A DNA stretch of 64,000 nucleotides from Ignavibacteria bacterium (GCA_947495975.1 CANMBE010000005.1:62001-126000); one strand, 5' to 3'; numbered from the stretch's first letter, positions 27,496 to 37,608 are shown. Notes: generated by a model not told the origin, from the letters alone. Translations and numbers: made by a program.

Positions 27496-30400
27496 ATGCA
27501 ACACCATAAAGAATTTCCCATAACAGCCTGGGCTGTAGAGAATCGAACAACGATCTACGTGCTCACGATTATTATTTCCATCCTTGGCGTTATCTCATAC
27601 ATGCGCCTACCAAAGGAGCAGTTTCCTGATATCGTTGTACCAACGATTCTTGTAACCACGATTAATGCCGGCACATCGCCAATTGACGTTGAGAATCTCA
27701 TCTCGCGTCAGATTGAAAAGCAGATTAAGTCTGTTGCCGATGTGAAGAAGGTAACAAGCACAAGCATTCAGGATGCCTCAATTGTCGTAGTTGAGTTTAC
27801 AACTGGAATTGATCCGATCATCGGCAAGCAACGTGTAAATGATGCTGTTGACCGCGCTCGTTCTGATTTACCAACACAGTTGACGAAAGAACCACAAGTT
27901 CAAGAAGTGGATTTCTCTGAATTTCCGATCATGAACGTCAATATTGCAGGTAATGTTGGCCTAGATGTGTTGAAGCACTATGCTGATGATCTGCAAGACA
28001 AATTTGAGTCTCTGAAGGAGATTCGTAGGGCAGATATCATTGGATCATTGGAAAAGGAAGTGCGAGTGGACATCGATCCATATCGTATGCAAGCTGCATT
28101 CTTGACCTTTGACGACGTTTCTCGTGCCATCCAGTATGAGAACGTAAATATTTCAGGGGGCGAAATTCTCAACGATGGCATTCGCCGCAATCTCCAAGTA
28201 ACTGGGGAATTCAAAGACGTAGCCCAGATCGAGAATGTCATTATCAAGGGTAGTCGTGGTAACACGGTCTATGTTCGCGATATCGCAGATGTGATTGAGA
28301 CAAACAAGGAACAACAGAGCTATGCTCGGCTTGATGGCAAAGATGTGGTGACTCTTGCTGTTCTTAAGAAAGCTGGTGAGAATCTTATCAATGCCTCGGA
28401 TCAGATCCAAGAGATTGTAAAGGAGTACTCTGCAACAAAACTTCCTAAGAATGTCACTATCACGATTACCAATGATCAGTCTACGGCAACAAGAATCAAT
28501 CTTGCCGACTTGATCAATACGATCATCATTGGTTTCATTTTGGTGACGATAGTGCTTATGTTTTTTATGGGCGTACAGAACGCTTTGTTTGTTGGACTCG
28601 CCACGCCGTTGTCATCCTTTATCGCATTTCTCATAATGCCTGGATTTGACTTCACATTCAATGTTGTTGTGACGTTTGGATTCTTGTTGGCGCTTGGCAT
28701 TGTGGTAGATGATGCAATCGTTGTCATTGAAAACACACACCGTCTGCACACCAAAGAGAACATCGACGTCAAGACAGCAACGAAGTATGCTGCTGCCGAG
28801 GTCTTTGCTCCAGTAGTAGCGGGTACACTTACAACTCTCGCACCATTCTTCCCATTGCTCTTCTGGCCAGGACTGGTGGGTGAGTTCATGGTATACCTGC
28901 CGGCTATTCTGATCATAACCCTAACAGCCTCTTTAGTTGTTGCGTACATCATGAATCCCGTCTTCGCTGTGGATTTTATGGATCGCAAGCCAGCCAGAGT
29001 TTCTAAGCGGAAGCTTTTTGCAATTGGTACGATAGTTGGGCTTGTAGCAGTGGCCAGTGTGTCTGGTGCGCAGGTATGGATTGCATTCCTTTCTGTGTTT
29101 GTGTTTGGGTTCTGGTGGATGAATCGTAAATACATCACCCCGCGGCTCATTACACCATTTCAGAAGAGCACGCTACCGTGGATCATGGATCGTTACCGCG
29201 ATACTCTTCGGTTCTCACTGCAAGGCTGGCGCCCGTACTACATCATTTTGAGCATGGTTGTACTCTTTGCAATCACCATCTTCCTCATGGTTGTTGCTGG
29301 ACCTAAGGTAGTATTCTTCCCTGCGGCCGACCCAAACTATGCCTACGTCTATGTGCAAATGCCGATTGGTACGGATGCGGCAGAAACCGACTCTATCGTT
29401 CGCGTTGTGGAGAAGAGAGTAAGTAGCGTACTTGGAGACAAGAATCCACTTGTGAAGTCAGTTATTTCAAATGTAGGGTTGGGCGCCGGAGACCCTCGGA
29501 CGCCTGATCGCACGATCACTCCACATAAGGGCAAGGTTACTGTTGCCTTTGTTGAATTTCAGAACCGTCACGGCGCAAGCACACAAGTCTACCTCGGAAA
29601 AATCAGGGATGCTTTGCGAGATCTCCCGGGAGTAGAAATTGTTGTTGATAAGGAATCCAGCGGACCTCCAACTGGAAAACCAATCAACATCGAAATCAAC
29701 GGTGATGAGCTCGATTCTCTCATTTCAATTCAGGATCATGTTCGTCGGCTACTTGTAGACTCTCTTCAAATTCCAGGTATTGAGAAGCTAAAGAGTGACT
29801 TGGTGCGCAACAAGCCCGAGCTGTCCGTTGTTGTTGATCGCGAGAAGGCAAATGCAGAAGGCATTTCAACTGCCACAATTGGAATGGCACTGCGCAATTC
29901 TCTTTACGGATCAGAGGCCACTAAGTACAGGGCTGGTGAGGAAGAGTATCCCGTGCAGTTGCGTGCAAATGAAGATATGCGCGGCAACGCAGATGCCTTG
30001 CTCAATCTACCAATCACGTATCGTGATATGAGTAGTGGCTCGTTTAGGCAGATCCCTATGTCGGCGATAGCGCATCTTGAGTATTCGTCCACCTTTGCTG
30101 GAATTAACCGTAAGAACCAAAAACGAGTTGTTACTCTTGGTTCAAATGTATTGGAAGGATTCAACGAGAATGAGATAAATGCCCAAATTCGCGCCGCGGT
30201 CAAGAATGTAGAGTTACCTGAAGGGTATGAAATCAAGCTCACTGGTGCTCAGGAAGAGCAAGCAGAAAGTGCAAACTTCCTTGGGTTTGCATTCGGAGTT
30301 GCTGCTATGTTGATTCTACTCATCATGGTAACGCAGTTCAACTCGCTTGGTAAGCCCCTTCTCATCATGGTAACGGTGCTGTTTAGCTTGATTGGTGTTC

Positions 30401-30888
30401 TGCTGGGATTCATCATCTTCCGTATGACATTCTCTGTTGTGATTACGGGTGTTGGAGTGATTGCACTGGCGGGTATTGTTGTTCGAAATGGAATCGTGCT
30501 GGTCGACTTCACAGATGTCCTTCGAAAACAAGGGTGGCGCACAAAGCTTGCCATCATTGAAGGTGGCGCAATCCGATTTAACCCAGTTGTACTTACAGCG
30601 GGTGCAACAATTCTTGGCCTTATCCCTTTGGCCGTGGGTTTAAACGTTGATTTCTGGGAACTGATTAATCTGCGCAATCCGCACATACATATTGGGTCAG
30701 ACAGCGTAGCGTTCTGGGGTCCACTCGCGTGGTCTATTGTATTCGGCTTAGGATTCTCAACGTTCCTTACGCTCGTCGTTGTACCATGTATGTATTACAT
30801 TCTGGCAACTCGTCAGGTAAAGAGGGCGCGCAAGAAACACCGTAGACTTATACGGAATGCACAAATGGATGCGCTTGATAGTCAATAA
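27496..30888 (+). CDS. RND multidrug efflux permease, AcrB/HAE1 family
   Basis: A 1130-residue proton-driven inner-membrane pump with two large periplasmic loops. The TM4 aspartate pair is in LGIVVDDAIVVIEN, where proton coupling occurs. Residues about 500-555, between the sixth and seventh canonical helices, contain two additional hydrophobic segments (KLFAIGTIVGLVAVASVSG and IAFLSVFVFGFWWM), so the protein probably has 14 rather than 12 membrane helices. This also explains its greater length compared with AcrB (1049). It ends the operon at a bidirectional terminator. Substrate range is unknown. Confidence 0.94.
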   Translation: MQHHKEFPITAWAVENRTTIYVLTIIISILGVISYMRLPKEQFPDIVVPTILVTTINAGTSPIDVENLISRQIEKQIKSVADVKKVTSTSIQDASIVVVEFTTGIDPIIGKQRVNDAVDRARSDLPTQLTKEPQVQEVDFSEFPIMNVNIAGNVGLDVLKHYADDLQDKFESLKEIRRADIIGSLEKEVRVDIDPYRMQAAFLTFDDVSRAIQYENVNISGGEILNDGIRRNLQVTGEFKDVAQIENVIIKGSRGNTVYVRDIADVIETNKEQQSYARLDGKDVVTLAVLKKAGENLINASDQIQEIVKEYSATKLPKNVTITITNDQSTATRINLADLINTIIIGFILVTIVLMFFMGVQNALFVGLATPLSSFIAFLIMPGFDFTFNVVVTFGFLLALGIVVDDAIVVIENTHRLHTKENIDVKTATKYAAAEVFAPVVAGTLTTLAPFFPLLFWPGLVGEFMVYLPAILIITLTASLVVAYIMNPVFAVDFMDRKPARVSKRKLFAIGTIVGLVAVASVSGAQVWIAFLSVFVFGFWWMNRKYITPRLITPFQKSTLPWIMDRYRDTLRFSLQGWRPYYIILSMVVLFAITIFLMVVAGPKVVFFPAADPNYAYVYVQMPIGTDAAETDSIVRVVEKRVSSVLGDKNPLVKSVISNVGLGAGDPRTPDRTITPHKGKVTVAFVEFQNRHGASTQVYLGKIRDALRDLPGVEIVVDKESSGPPTGKPINIEINGDELDSLISIQDHVRRLLVDSLQIPGIEKLKSDLVRNKPELSVVVDREKANAEGISTATIGMALRNSLYGSEATKYRAGEEEYPVQLRANEDMRGNADALLNLPITYRDMSSGSFRQIPMSAIAHLEYSSTFAGINRKNQKRVVTLGSNVLEGFNENEINAQIRAAVKNVELPEGYEIKLTGAQEEQAESANFLGFAFGVAAMLILLIMVTQFNSLGKPLLIMVTVLFSLIGVLLGFIIFRMTFSVVITGVGVIALAGIVVRNGIVLVDFTDVLRKQGWRTKLAIIEGGAIRFNPVVLTAGATILGLIPLAVGLNVDFWELINLRNPHIHIGSDSVAFWGPLAWSIVFGLGFSTFLTLVVVPCMYYILATRQVKRARKKHRRLIRNAQMDALDSQ

Positions 30889-30893
30889 ATAAC

Positions 30894-30940
30894 AAAGCCG
30901 TAGAGTAAAGGTATCACCTCAACTCTACGGCTTTTTCTTT
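30894..30940. terminator. Bidirectional terminator between the efflux operon and msrB
   Basis: Thirteen-base-pair perfect arms at 30894-30906 and 30922-30934 with a 15-nt loop and T-rich flank. The left arm begins with AAA, so it can serve both the plus-strand efflux operon and the minus-strand truA-msrB pair. Confidence 0.92.
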
Positions 30941-30945
30941 AAGAA

Positions 30946-31464
30946 CTATTTCTTCTCAAACTTCAACGAAGCGCTATTAAGGCAATATCTGAGTCCAGTT
31001 GGCTTAGGTCCGTCATCAAATACGTGACCAAGGTGAGCACCACAGCGTGCACATGTAACCTCTGTGCGCTCCATCATGAGCGTGCCATCAGAGACAAGCT
31101 CAATATTCTCTTTCGCAATCGGATCGAAGAAGGATGGCCATCCTGTGCCTGATTCAAACTTTGTATCACTTGGAAAAAGCTCGGTGCCACAACATCTACA
31201 CAGATAAAGCCCCTTGTCGTGATTCTCCAGATACGCGCCGGTAAAGGCACGCTCCGTGCCTTTTTTACGCGCAATTCGGAATTCATCAGCAGAAAGTTCT
31301 TTCTGCCATTCTTCATCAGTTTTGACAATCTTTTCCATAACCATGATTTCCTTGGTTGTTGAGTTATAGATTTTAACCGCCGCGTTAGATCGCTGCTCCT
31401 GCTGAGCCGGAGCGCAAGCAAAAATGGCAAGTCCTATTGCCGCAAGCATCAATGTTGGCTTCAT
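30946..31464 (-). CDS. msrB: Peptide-methionine (R)-S-oxide reductase, lipoprotein form
   Basis: A 172-residue MsrB that reduces R-methionine sulfoxide in proteins. Zinc-site CxxC pairs are CRCC and CARC; the catalytic cysteine is in [18 protein letters not shown] is the family signature. The N-terminus carries a signal sequence with lipobox IFAC, so this copy is probably anchored in the envelope and repairs exported proteins. I chose the ATG at 31464, which overlaps the truA stop (ATGA); it would therefore be translated with truA. The frame opens at 31473. Confidence 0.93.
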   Translation of the reverse strand: MKPTLMLAAIGLAIFACAPAQQEQRSNAAVKIYNSTTKEIMVMEKIVKTDEEWQKELSADEFRIARKKGTERAFTGAYLENHDKGLYLCRCCGTELFPSDTKFESGTGWPSFFDPIAKENIELVSDGTLMMERTEVTCARCGAHLGHVFDDGPKPTGLRYCLNSASLKFEKK

Positions 31465-32240
31465 GGAATCCAAATAGTAGGTTGCACAGGCGGTATCTTT
31501 TCGCGCTCATCATATTGCACAAACTGTAAGTAGAGTCCCGATGGGGGAGCAGTCTTTGTTGCAGGGAATGAAGACGCTTTACGTAGAAGATCACGAATGC
31601 TTGAAGGATCTATTGAGCCCCTTCCGGTCTCAACAATGATTCCAACCATTTGGCGCACCATTCGCCATAAGAAGTGTGATCCGCGGATGTTGATGATAAC
31701 AAGTGGACCAAACTCATGAAGCGAACATTCTTGCAACTCAACTGTCGTAGATTTCTCATCAGGGTCATCACGCGTAAACGACTGAAAGTCGTGGAATCCT
31801 TCAAACGCTGCACAAGCTTCTTGCATTTTGCGCACGTTGAGCTCATCTTTTACCCACCACACATATCGTTTGCCAAAAGCGGTTCGCCTTCTGCATATCT
31901 GATACATGTATGAGCGCGAGATTGCGTGATGTCGGGAATGAAATCTAGGGGGCGCCTTGGTGATGTCAATTACGTTAACATCAGCCGGAAGCAGGTCATT
32001 TACCTTCAGCTTTAGGATGTGAGGCGCAAGCATGGTTGGTGCCTCGAGGTGGGCCACTTGATAGAGGGCATGAACACCGGAATCGGTTCTGCCCGACCCA
32101 ACGAACTCAAAGTTTCTGTCGCCGAGTGCCCCAGAAATAGCTCCAATAAGCTCTCCCTGTACGGTGCGTGCATTGTTTTGTACTTGCCATCCGGAATAGC
32201 GCGTACCTTCGTATTCGATTGTAAACTGGAATCTTGCCAT
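31461..32240 (-). CDS. truA: tRNA pseudouridine(38-40) synthase
   Basis: A 259-residue TruA that isomerises uridines 38-40 in the anticodon stem-loop. The catalytic aspartate is in [20 protein letters not shown] and [13 protein letters not shown] are also family signatures. Its ATG shares bases with the start codon of the divergent NUDIX gene (CATG at 32238-32241), so its promoter must lie inside that gene. msrB overlaps its 3' end. Confidence 0.95.
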   Translation of the reverse strand: MARFQFTIEYEGTRYSGWQVQNNARTVQGELIGAISGALGDRNFEFVGSGRTDSGVHALYQVAHLEAPTMLAPHILKLKVNDLLPADVNVIDITKAPPRFHSRHHAISRSYMYQICRRRTAFGKRYVWWVKDELNVRKMQEACAAFEGFHDFQSFTRDDPDEKSTTVELQECSLHEFGPLVIINIRGSHFLWRMVRQMVGIIVETGRGSIDPSSIRDLLRKASSFPATKTAPPSGLYLQFVQYDEREKIPPVQPTIWIP

Positions 32241-32811
32241 GTATAAAGATACGGAGATCGATACAGGAAGGAATGACCTCCTTGCTGCTATCGAGCGTTA
32301 CGAACAGAGACATCAGGATGAAAGGGCTACAATTGCCCGCTTCCGAGACTTTATCCTACGGGTGCCACGATGTTTTGATCGCGAAACCACAGAGGGTCAT
32401 ATCACGGGCTCGGCATGGGTAGTTGATATGGACGGGTCTCACACACTGCTAACGCACCACAGAAAACTCAATAAGTGGCTGCAGCTTGGCGGTCATGCAG
32501 ATGGAGATAGCAATGTTGTGCGGGTTGCCCTTACGGAAGCGCGTGAAGAATCTGGGATCGATGACTTATCGATTCATAACAATGACATCTTTGACCTAGA
32601 CGTTCATCTAATTCCTGCTCATGGAGATGTTGCGGAACACTTTCATTACGATGTGCGTTATGTGGTGCACGCAGCACACACTGTTCACGTGGTAAGCGGA
32701 GAATCACACGATCTTGCATGGGTGTCTGTGACAGCTCTCGATACATACACAACAGAAGAATCCATGTTACGCATGGCACACAAATGGAACACATCGAACA
32801 ATCAATTCTGA
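32239..32811 (+). CDS. NUDIX hydrolase
   Basis: A 190-residue NUDIX-fold protein. The NUDIX box begins GGHADGDSN and ends TEAREESGI; the metal-binding EARE E core is kept, while the first glutamate and the arginine of the consensus differ. A preceding GSAWVVD strand and the HYDVRYVVHA strand fit the fold. The substrate is not predictable. Start codon overlaps that of truA on the other strand. The last 28 bases overlap the next gene. Confidence 0.88.
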   Translation: MYKDTEIDTGRNDLLAAIERYEQRHQDERATIARFRDFILRVPRCFDRETTEGHITGSAWVVDMDGSHTLLTHHRKLNKWLQLGGHADGDSNVVRVALTEAREESGIDDLSIHNNDIFDLDVHLIPAHGDVAEHFHYDVRYVVHAAHTVHVVSGESHDLAWVSVTALDTYTTEESMLRMAHKWNTSNNQF

Positions 32812-33233
32812 TCAACACCTCGATAGAACGTGCGTTTCATTTTCACGACGACACTCACAACCTTCTAAAGATTACGCCACAGAATGTAAAGGTCTCCTTT
32901 GAGACGCGTGGCAAACCAGGTCTTGACCAAGAAGTGATATTGCGCGTCCAACAATTCGGACTGTTTACAATGAATTGGCATGTAAAGATTACAGAGTACG
33001 AGCCCCCGCATCGAATGACTGATATTCAGATATCTGGTCCTTTCCAATCGTGGAAACAAACCCGACTCTTTCGTGAGGTTGGTGCTTTTTGTGAGCTCAC
33101 AGATATCGTTGAATATGAACCGCCATTCGGCATACTTGGGCGCATCGCAGATGCACTTTTCATTCGACGTCAGGTCATGAACATGTTTGCCTTCCGGCAA
33201 CAAGCAACGAAACGTCTTCTCGAATCATCGTAG
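32784..33233 (+). CDS. SRPBCC (START-like) family protein
   Basis: A 149-residue protein of the SRPBCC/cyclase-like superfamily: an N-terminal strand (EHIEQSILINTSIERAFHF), a helix, then strands DQEVILRVQQFGLFTMNWHVKITEYEPPHRMTDIQI and a long C-terminal helix. Such proteins bind hydrophobic ligands in a cavity; no specific role can be assigned. I chose the ATG at 32784, within the end of the NUDIX gene; the frame opens earlier at 32718. It converges on the solute-binding gene with a 9-nt overlap. Confidence 0.8.
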   Translation: MEHIEQSILINTSIERAFHFHDDTHNLLKITPQNVKVSFETRGKPGLDQEVILRVQQFGLFTMNWHVKITEYEPPHRMTDIQISGPFQSWKQTRLFREVGAFCELTDIVEYEPPFGILGRIADALFIRRQVMNMFAFRQQATKRLLESS

Positions 33234-34301
33234 TTCAAGGACCTGCACTTTACTTCGTGCAACTTCTACGAGAGATGCTATTTCTTGTCGGCTCTTCGCC
33301 AGAAAACATCGCGACAGCATGTCTTCGATTATGGGCTCAATACTCAGCATTCGTTTCGAGTGAGGTAGGGGGCTCGACATTTGTGCAGTGCGAAGGAAAC
33401 CAATCGTAAGCGAATCGCTTGTGAATGCACTATCTGTCGAAACGCGAGCTAGATCCACAGGAAAGCCAGCATCGCTAATGCTCATACAGAACGCACGAGC
33501 TTGTGGATAGTCGCGAATGTAGCTTATGAAAGAGTGCGCCGCCGATTCATTTGCTGAGTTCTTTGCTACGCTCAACACATCGGCATTGAGTATCGAGCGC
33601 ATCGGCTTTACGGAGAGTGTCGGTATGCCTCGCTCTCGCGCCATGTCAACGATCCATGGTCCGGTGAGGACCGCATCCAACTTACCATTCAGCAATGCTT
33701 GATCGAGCTGCCGGGATCTATCGATCCGTGCGTTTGGAATGGTAGTTATTCTTAAATCATCGAGCGCATCAACGAGTGCATCGTTAAGATCTTGTGCAAT
33801 TGGAACACGGGAATAGAGCTTAACGTTCGTATCTGCCCACAGGTAGGGTAAACAGCGTTTGATAACATTATGAGGGTCACTTGTTGCAAGACCAATTGAG
33901 TGGATGATCTTATGAGACTGGTGCACAAAGGCACGAACATTTACCAACCACCTCGAGGCTCGTCCGTCTGTAGAAAGAGAATCTGGAAGGTCTGCAAACA
34001 CGCCAGATTCATCGAACTCTGCGAACCAATCCAGTCCCAAGTGAATGATATCAGGCTGTGTACCCGCATTAAACGCTAGTTGTAGCTTTGACTTTCCGTC
34101 ATTCCAACTCAACTCCGTCAGTTCAACATCAATTGTTGGATGCTTGTGCTCAAACACTTTGACGAGGGAATCCAGAACCGCTCTCTGTTTTGGCTCAGAC
34201 CAAAAATGCCAAACGTGCAGCGTTGTAGTAGTTGCAGCCTCACGATTACATGCCGTCAGTGCTAATACAGTGAGAAAGAGCAACGGAAGTTGAAGACGCA
34301 T
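33225..34301 (-). CDS. Extracellular solute-binding lipoprotein (ABC sugar-binding type), orphan
   Basis: A 358-residue protein with a signal peptide and lipobox LTAC (residues 15-18), followed by the family-1 solute-binding fold: LHVWHFWSEPKQRAVLDSLVKVFEHKHP and the PDIIHLGLDWFAEF stretch. It is shorter than most sugar-binding proteins (about 400-450 residues). No ABC permease or ATPase is near. It lies 5 nt downstream of the PBP2 gene and is probably in the same operon. It may bind glycan or peptidoglycan fragments rather than feed a transporter; that is an inference from context. Confidence 0.82.
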   Translation of the reverse strand: MRLQLPLLFLTVLALTACNREAATTTTLHVWHFWSEPKQRAVLDSLVKVFEHKHPTIDVELTELSWNDGKSKLQLAFNAGTQPDIIHLGLDWFAEFDESGVFADLPDSLSTDGRASRWLVNVRAFVHQSHKIIHSIGLATSDPHNVIKRCLPYLWADTNVKLYSRVPIAQDLNDALVDALDDLRITTIPNARIDRSRQLDQALLNGKLDAVLTGPWIVDMARERGIPTLSVKPMRSILNADVLSVAKNSANESAAHSFISYIRDYPQARAFCMSISDAGFPVDLARVSTDSAFTSDSLTIGFLRTAQMSSPLPHSKRMLSIEPIIEDMLSRCFLAKSRQEIASLVEVARSKVQVLELR

Positions 34302-34306
34302 TGTAT

Positions 34307-36262
34307 TTACCGCCGAAGACTAACATCAGTGCGAGAAACTGCACGTGCACTTGGGGCCACAACAGGCCCTTTGAACGGCCTTGCAAATGGACCACGATGC
34401 TTAGGCAGCGTGTCTTGTACTGTAATTCGAGAAGGTGTTGCTCCGGCCTGTTTTAACCACGTTGAGTCACGTGGAACATCAGGCGGCCATGTTCTATTGA
34501 AAAACAGATCGAGGAGCTTCCCTGCAATCGGAACGGCAAACTGTGCTCCAAACCCCTTTCCCTCACCAGTTACGACGAGTGCAATTTTGGGGTTGTTCTT
34601 TGGCGCAAAACAGATAAACCACGATTGATCAGGTTTGCCTCGTGGAGCTTGGGCTGTTCCCGTCTTTCCGCAGATATCAAGATTGAGAGTTTTCAAGGAT
34701 TGAGCTGTTCCTTCTTCCACCACGCTTGACAGCGCATTCTGAACAAGTTCGAACCACTTCTTCTCGATAGGAATCTGTCGAGACTCAAATGATGTTGTAT
34801 TCCTCTTATTGAGTTTCTTGCTGTAGATTTCTCGAACAGCATGTGGCTGACACCATACCCCGCCATTCGCAATGGCAGCTGTATACGCGCATAGTTGAAG
34901 AGGCGTAACTTGCACCTCACCCTGACCAATACCCCAGTTCATGAGGGCATAATCAGTCCAGTTGCCTTTTCCCCACCGTCTGTCCATAAAGGCGCGTGAT
35001 GGTAGGATTCCTGCGCCCTCCTCAATGAGATCAATTCGTGTCTTTTGTCCAAAACCTAAGAGGGCGGCGTAATAATGAAAGCGCTCTACTCCCATCTTCA
35101 ATCCAACTTGATAGAAGTATGAGTTGCAGGAGACCTTTAGTGCATACGTTACATCAATGAGACCATGGACCCCACCATGGCACGTTGCAAATCGGTTGCC
35201 ATATTTATACCCTCCTGCGCACATCAAACGGGTTGTTGGTGTTATAACGCCTTCCTGAAGCCCCATGAGTGCCATCATTGGCTTCCAGGTTGAACCAGGG
35301 GAGTAGATTGGCTGTGTAACTCGATTGAATTGTGGTTCTTCTGGATTTTGAAGCAGCTCATTGTAGAACTTCCTCGCACCCTTTCCTGCGAAGGAGCGCA
35401 AATTGAAGTCGGGTTTACTCGCCATACAGATAACCTCGCCATTTCGTGGATCAAGTGCCACTACGGCTCCACGCGATGTGCCAAGTAGCTTCTCGGCCAG
35501 CTCTTGCATATCTATATCCAACCCGAGATAGAGATCATTTCCTTCTAAACCTGCGAGATCACTCTTTCCATCGTTAAAACTTGCTACACGTTGGCCGTTT
35601 TTGTTCACCGCAACAAAGACGAGACCTTTTTGACCCCTTACGTTTGCTTCATATGATCTTTCCAAGCCGGTCTTACCAGTTGCATCACCCGGAGCGTATG
35701 CATCGCCCAGGTTGGTGAGATCATACTCACTCACTTCACGCACAAATCCAAGCAGGTGTGCAGCGTTCCCATCAAAAGCATACAGACGTCTTGGATCCAC
35801 AATGAGATCTACACCTGGTAAGGAGTCGCGCTGCTCTTCAATTGCGGCGATCACATCAATCTCAACATCGCGACCATACGAAAGTTTTGCGGGCGCGAAT
35901 TTGTTGTAGGCGGCAGACTTTCGTACATCGATCCAAATTGCTGTATCAGCAACCCCAAGTATTCGTGATAGTCGCATGCAAGCACTATCGGTGAATTCGT
36001 ATGGCGTGATTGTTATAGAGAAGCCTGGTGCATTCTGAACTATTGCTCTTCCATTACGATCATAGATCATTCCCCGAAATGGCTCTGTTGAAATCTGTTT
36101 TATAGCCTGCGCTTCTGCCTTCAGCTTATACGCATTGCCCTGAATTATTTGGAGCCAGGCGAGTCTGCCAATATAGATTACGCTGATTGCAAGAATCAGA
36201 ATTCGAAAAATTTGTTGGCGCTGTACTGAGCCAAAAGATCCATTACCTGGAAAGACGCTCAT
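34307..36262 (-). CDS. mrdA: Penicillin-binding protein 2 (elongasome transpeptidase)
   Basis: A 651-residue class B PBP that cross-links peptidoglycan during lateral growth with RodA and MreB. An N-terminal membrane helix (about 18-38) is followed by the PBP dimerisation domain (PFRGMIYDRNGRAIVQN). The transpeptidase domain has the STWK active site at residues 324-327, SCN (in KVSCNSYFY) and KTGTAQ. The C-terminal 35 residues are proline- and arginine-rich. Its start overlaps the stop of the O-antigen ligase-like gene (ATGA). Neither rodA nor mreBCD is next to it in this direction, which is unusual. Confidence 0.93.
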   Translation of the reverse strand: MSVFPGNGSFGSVQRQQIFRILILAISVIYIGRLAWLQIIQGNAYKLKAEAQAIKQISTEPFRGMIYDRNGRAIVQNAPGFSITITPYEFTDSACMRLSRILGVADTAIWIDVRKSAAYNKFAPAKLSYGRDVEIDVIAAIEEQRDSLPGVDLIVDPRRLYAFDGNAAHLLGFVREVSEYDLTNLGDAYAPGDATGKTGLERSYEANVRGQKGLVFVAVNKNGQRVASFNDGKSDLAGLEGNDLYLGLDIDMQELAEKLLGTSRGAVVALDPRNGEVICMASKPDFNLRSFAGKGARKFYNELLQNPEEPQFNRVTQPIYSPGSTWKPMMALMGLQEGVITPTTRLMCAGGYKYGNRFATCHGGVHGLIDVTYALKVSCNSYFYQVGLKMGVERFHYYAALLGFGQKTRIDLIEEGAGILPSRAFMDRRWGKGNWTDYALMNWGIGQGEVQVTPLQLCAYTAAIANGGVWCQPHAVREIYSKKLNKRNTTSFESRQIPIEKKWFELVQNALSSVVEEGTAQSLKTLNLDICGKTGTAQAPRGKPDQSWFICFAPKNNPKIALVVTGEGKGFGAQFAVPIAGKLLDLFFNRTWPPDVPRDSTWLKQAGATPSRITVQDTLPKHRGPFARPFKGPVVAPSARAVSRTDVSLRR

Positions 36263-37608
36263 TGTAGCAGGTGTTTTTGATGTTCAGCCCTCGCGCGTCG
36301 GATGAATTCTTCCGACATCGCTATTGAGGCAAAGATGAACGCAAACATAACGTTTCCGTATCGCTGGTCGAAGATCCCAGCCATAAAGATGTTAACATAC
36401 ATCGCAGGAATAAATGCTAACACGCCAACTGCTAGCGAACGAGCTAGCGGAGGGGCTGAAGGATGTCGAGATTGCAGTGCGGCAAAGAGTGAACGAATTG
36501 AAAATCCAATCAGCACAGCAAAGAGGATAAATGCCGTAGGAAAACCCAGCTTATGAATTATTCCCACATAACCTATATGAACAAATGAGGTGCTATTGTG
36601 CCATTGCTCGATGGGTGCCCAGGTTACAAACCTGGCTCGAAGTCCATTGCCCCCAAGTGGAGCTTCTTTCACCTTGCGCCAGGCATTATTTACTTCAATG
36701 ATGCGAGTCTCAAATGACCTATCGCCCCCTGAAAGTTGGCTAGACGACGTGAATCTGCTCTGAACAAGATTGATCGCAACTTCTGCAACTTTTGGATTGA
36801 TGGCGTAGAATGTCATAATCGTAATTGTTGACAAGGCTATCGTTGCTGTAACGAGGCGAATATTCTGCTTAAGCTTCATGAAGAACATAGCAATAAGAGT
36901 GCAAGCAAAAACAAGCACCCAGAGTGTTCGAGTGAATGTCAATACCAATGCAGCAACGTTGAGGATGACCACAAACGAAGTGAGAAACTTTGTTTTCCAC
37001 TTTGAATTAAAAATGATCACAACGCAAATGCAGATAGAGAGCAGAAAGATCGGGCCAAGCGTTGCAGAACGTGATGCGGTAATCTGATAGGCATAGATCA
37101 TATTCTCTGCCATTCGCTGCTTAAAGCTATATGCGCTATACAAAGCCATAAGCGACGAAGAAACTGCAGCCAATCCTAAGAACTGTCGAAACGATTTCTC
37201 GTTTTCACCAAACACGTCACGAAAAGGGAAATAGTACAGCATTAAAAGGAAGTAAGACCAGTCTACTGCCCAACCGAATAGCTCAATCGAGTTGAGCTTA
37301 GCCACAATGATGTTGGCAAATGCTGCCACTATGAAGAAGATCAAGAGAAAATCAGTCCAGCCCCTAATGAGAGGACGAGGGTTCAACGCCATTCGCCACA
37401 ACATCCAGAGGATGATCGTTCCGGTGAAAAGTCCACCGCTTATAGATTCCGAAACCGATACGCCTTTTCCGGTATCAGTGAGGAAGAACGGGAGTGCTAC
37501 TAAGAACAGTCCAAGCCATACTTTCGGAAAGCGGATCATGAGCATGATCAGTGCTATAGCACCGGCAATAGCAGGAAGCAGCCACGGCCAATCAGCAAAG
37601 ATGCTCAC
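36259..37608 (-). CDS. O-antigen ligase/polymerase-like membrane protein
   Basis: A 449-residue protein with about eleven membrane segments. It fits the O-antigen ligase (WaaL)/Wzy superfamily: a long periplasmic loop with GGDRSFETRIIEVNNAWRKVKEAPLGGNGL, the variant of the RxxxW...GxG pattern, lies in the C-terminal half. It probably joins or polymerises surface polysaccharide on the periplasmic face. It overlaps PBP2 downstream and the Wzz-like gene upstream by 4 nt each, so the three are translated together. Confidence 0.82.
   Translation of the reverse strand: MSIFADWPWLLPAIAGAIALIMLMIRFPKVWLGLFLVALPFFLTDTGKGVSVSESISGGLFTGTIILWMLWRMALNPRPLIRGWTDFLLIFFIVAAFANIIVAKLNSIELFGWAVDWSYFLLMLYYFPFRDVFGENEKSFRQFLGLAAVSSSLMALYSAYSFKQRMAENMIYAYQITASRSATLGPIFLLSICICVVIIFNSKWKTKFLTSFVVILNVAALVLTFTRTLWVLVFACTLIAMFFMKLKQNIRLVTATIALSTITIMTFYAINPKVAEVAINLVQSRFTSSSQLSGGDRSFETRIIEVNNAWRKVKEAPLGGNGLRARFVTWAPIEQWHNSTSFVHIGYVGIIHKLGFPTAFILFAVLIGFSIRSLFAALQSRHPSAPPLARSLAVGVLAFIPAMYVNIFMAGIFDQRYGNVMFAFIFASIAMSEEFIRRARAEHQKHLLQ

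Noticed and set aside
28476-29150. Long minus-strand frame inside the RND gene
   Set aside because: It is the antisense of conserved RND sequence, without a ribosome-binding site or recognisable protein features.
33502-33510. Further DnaA boxes (33502-33510 and 39712-39720)
   Set aside because: Both are single, one-mismatch matches inside coding genes and are expected by chance.
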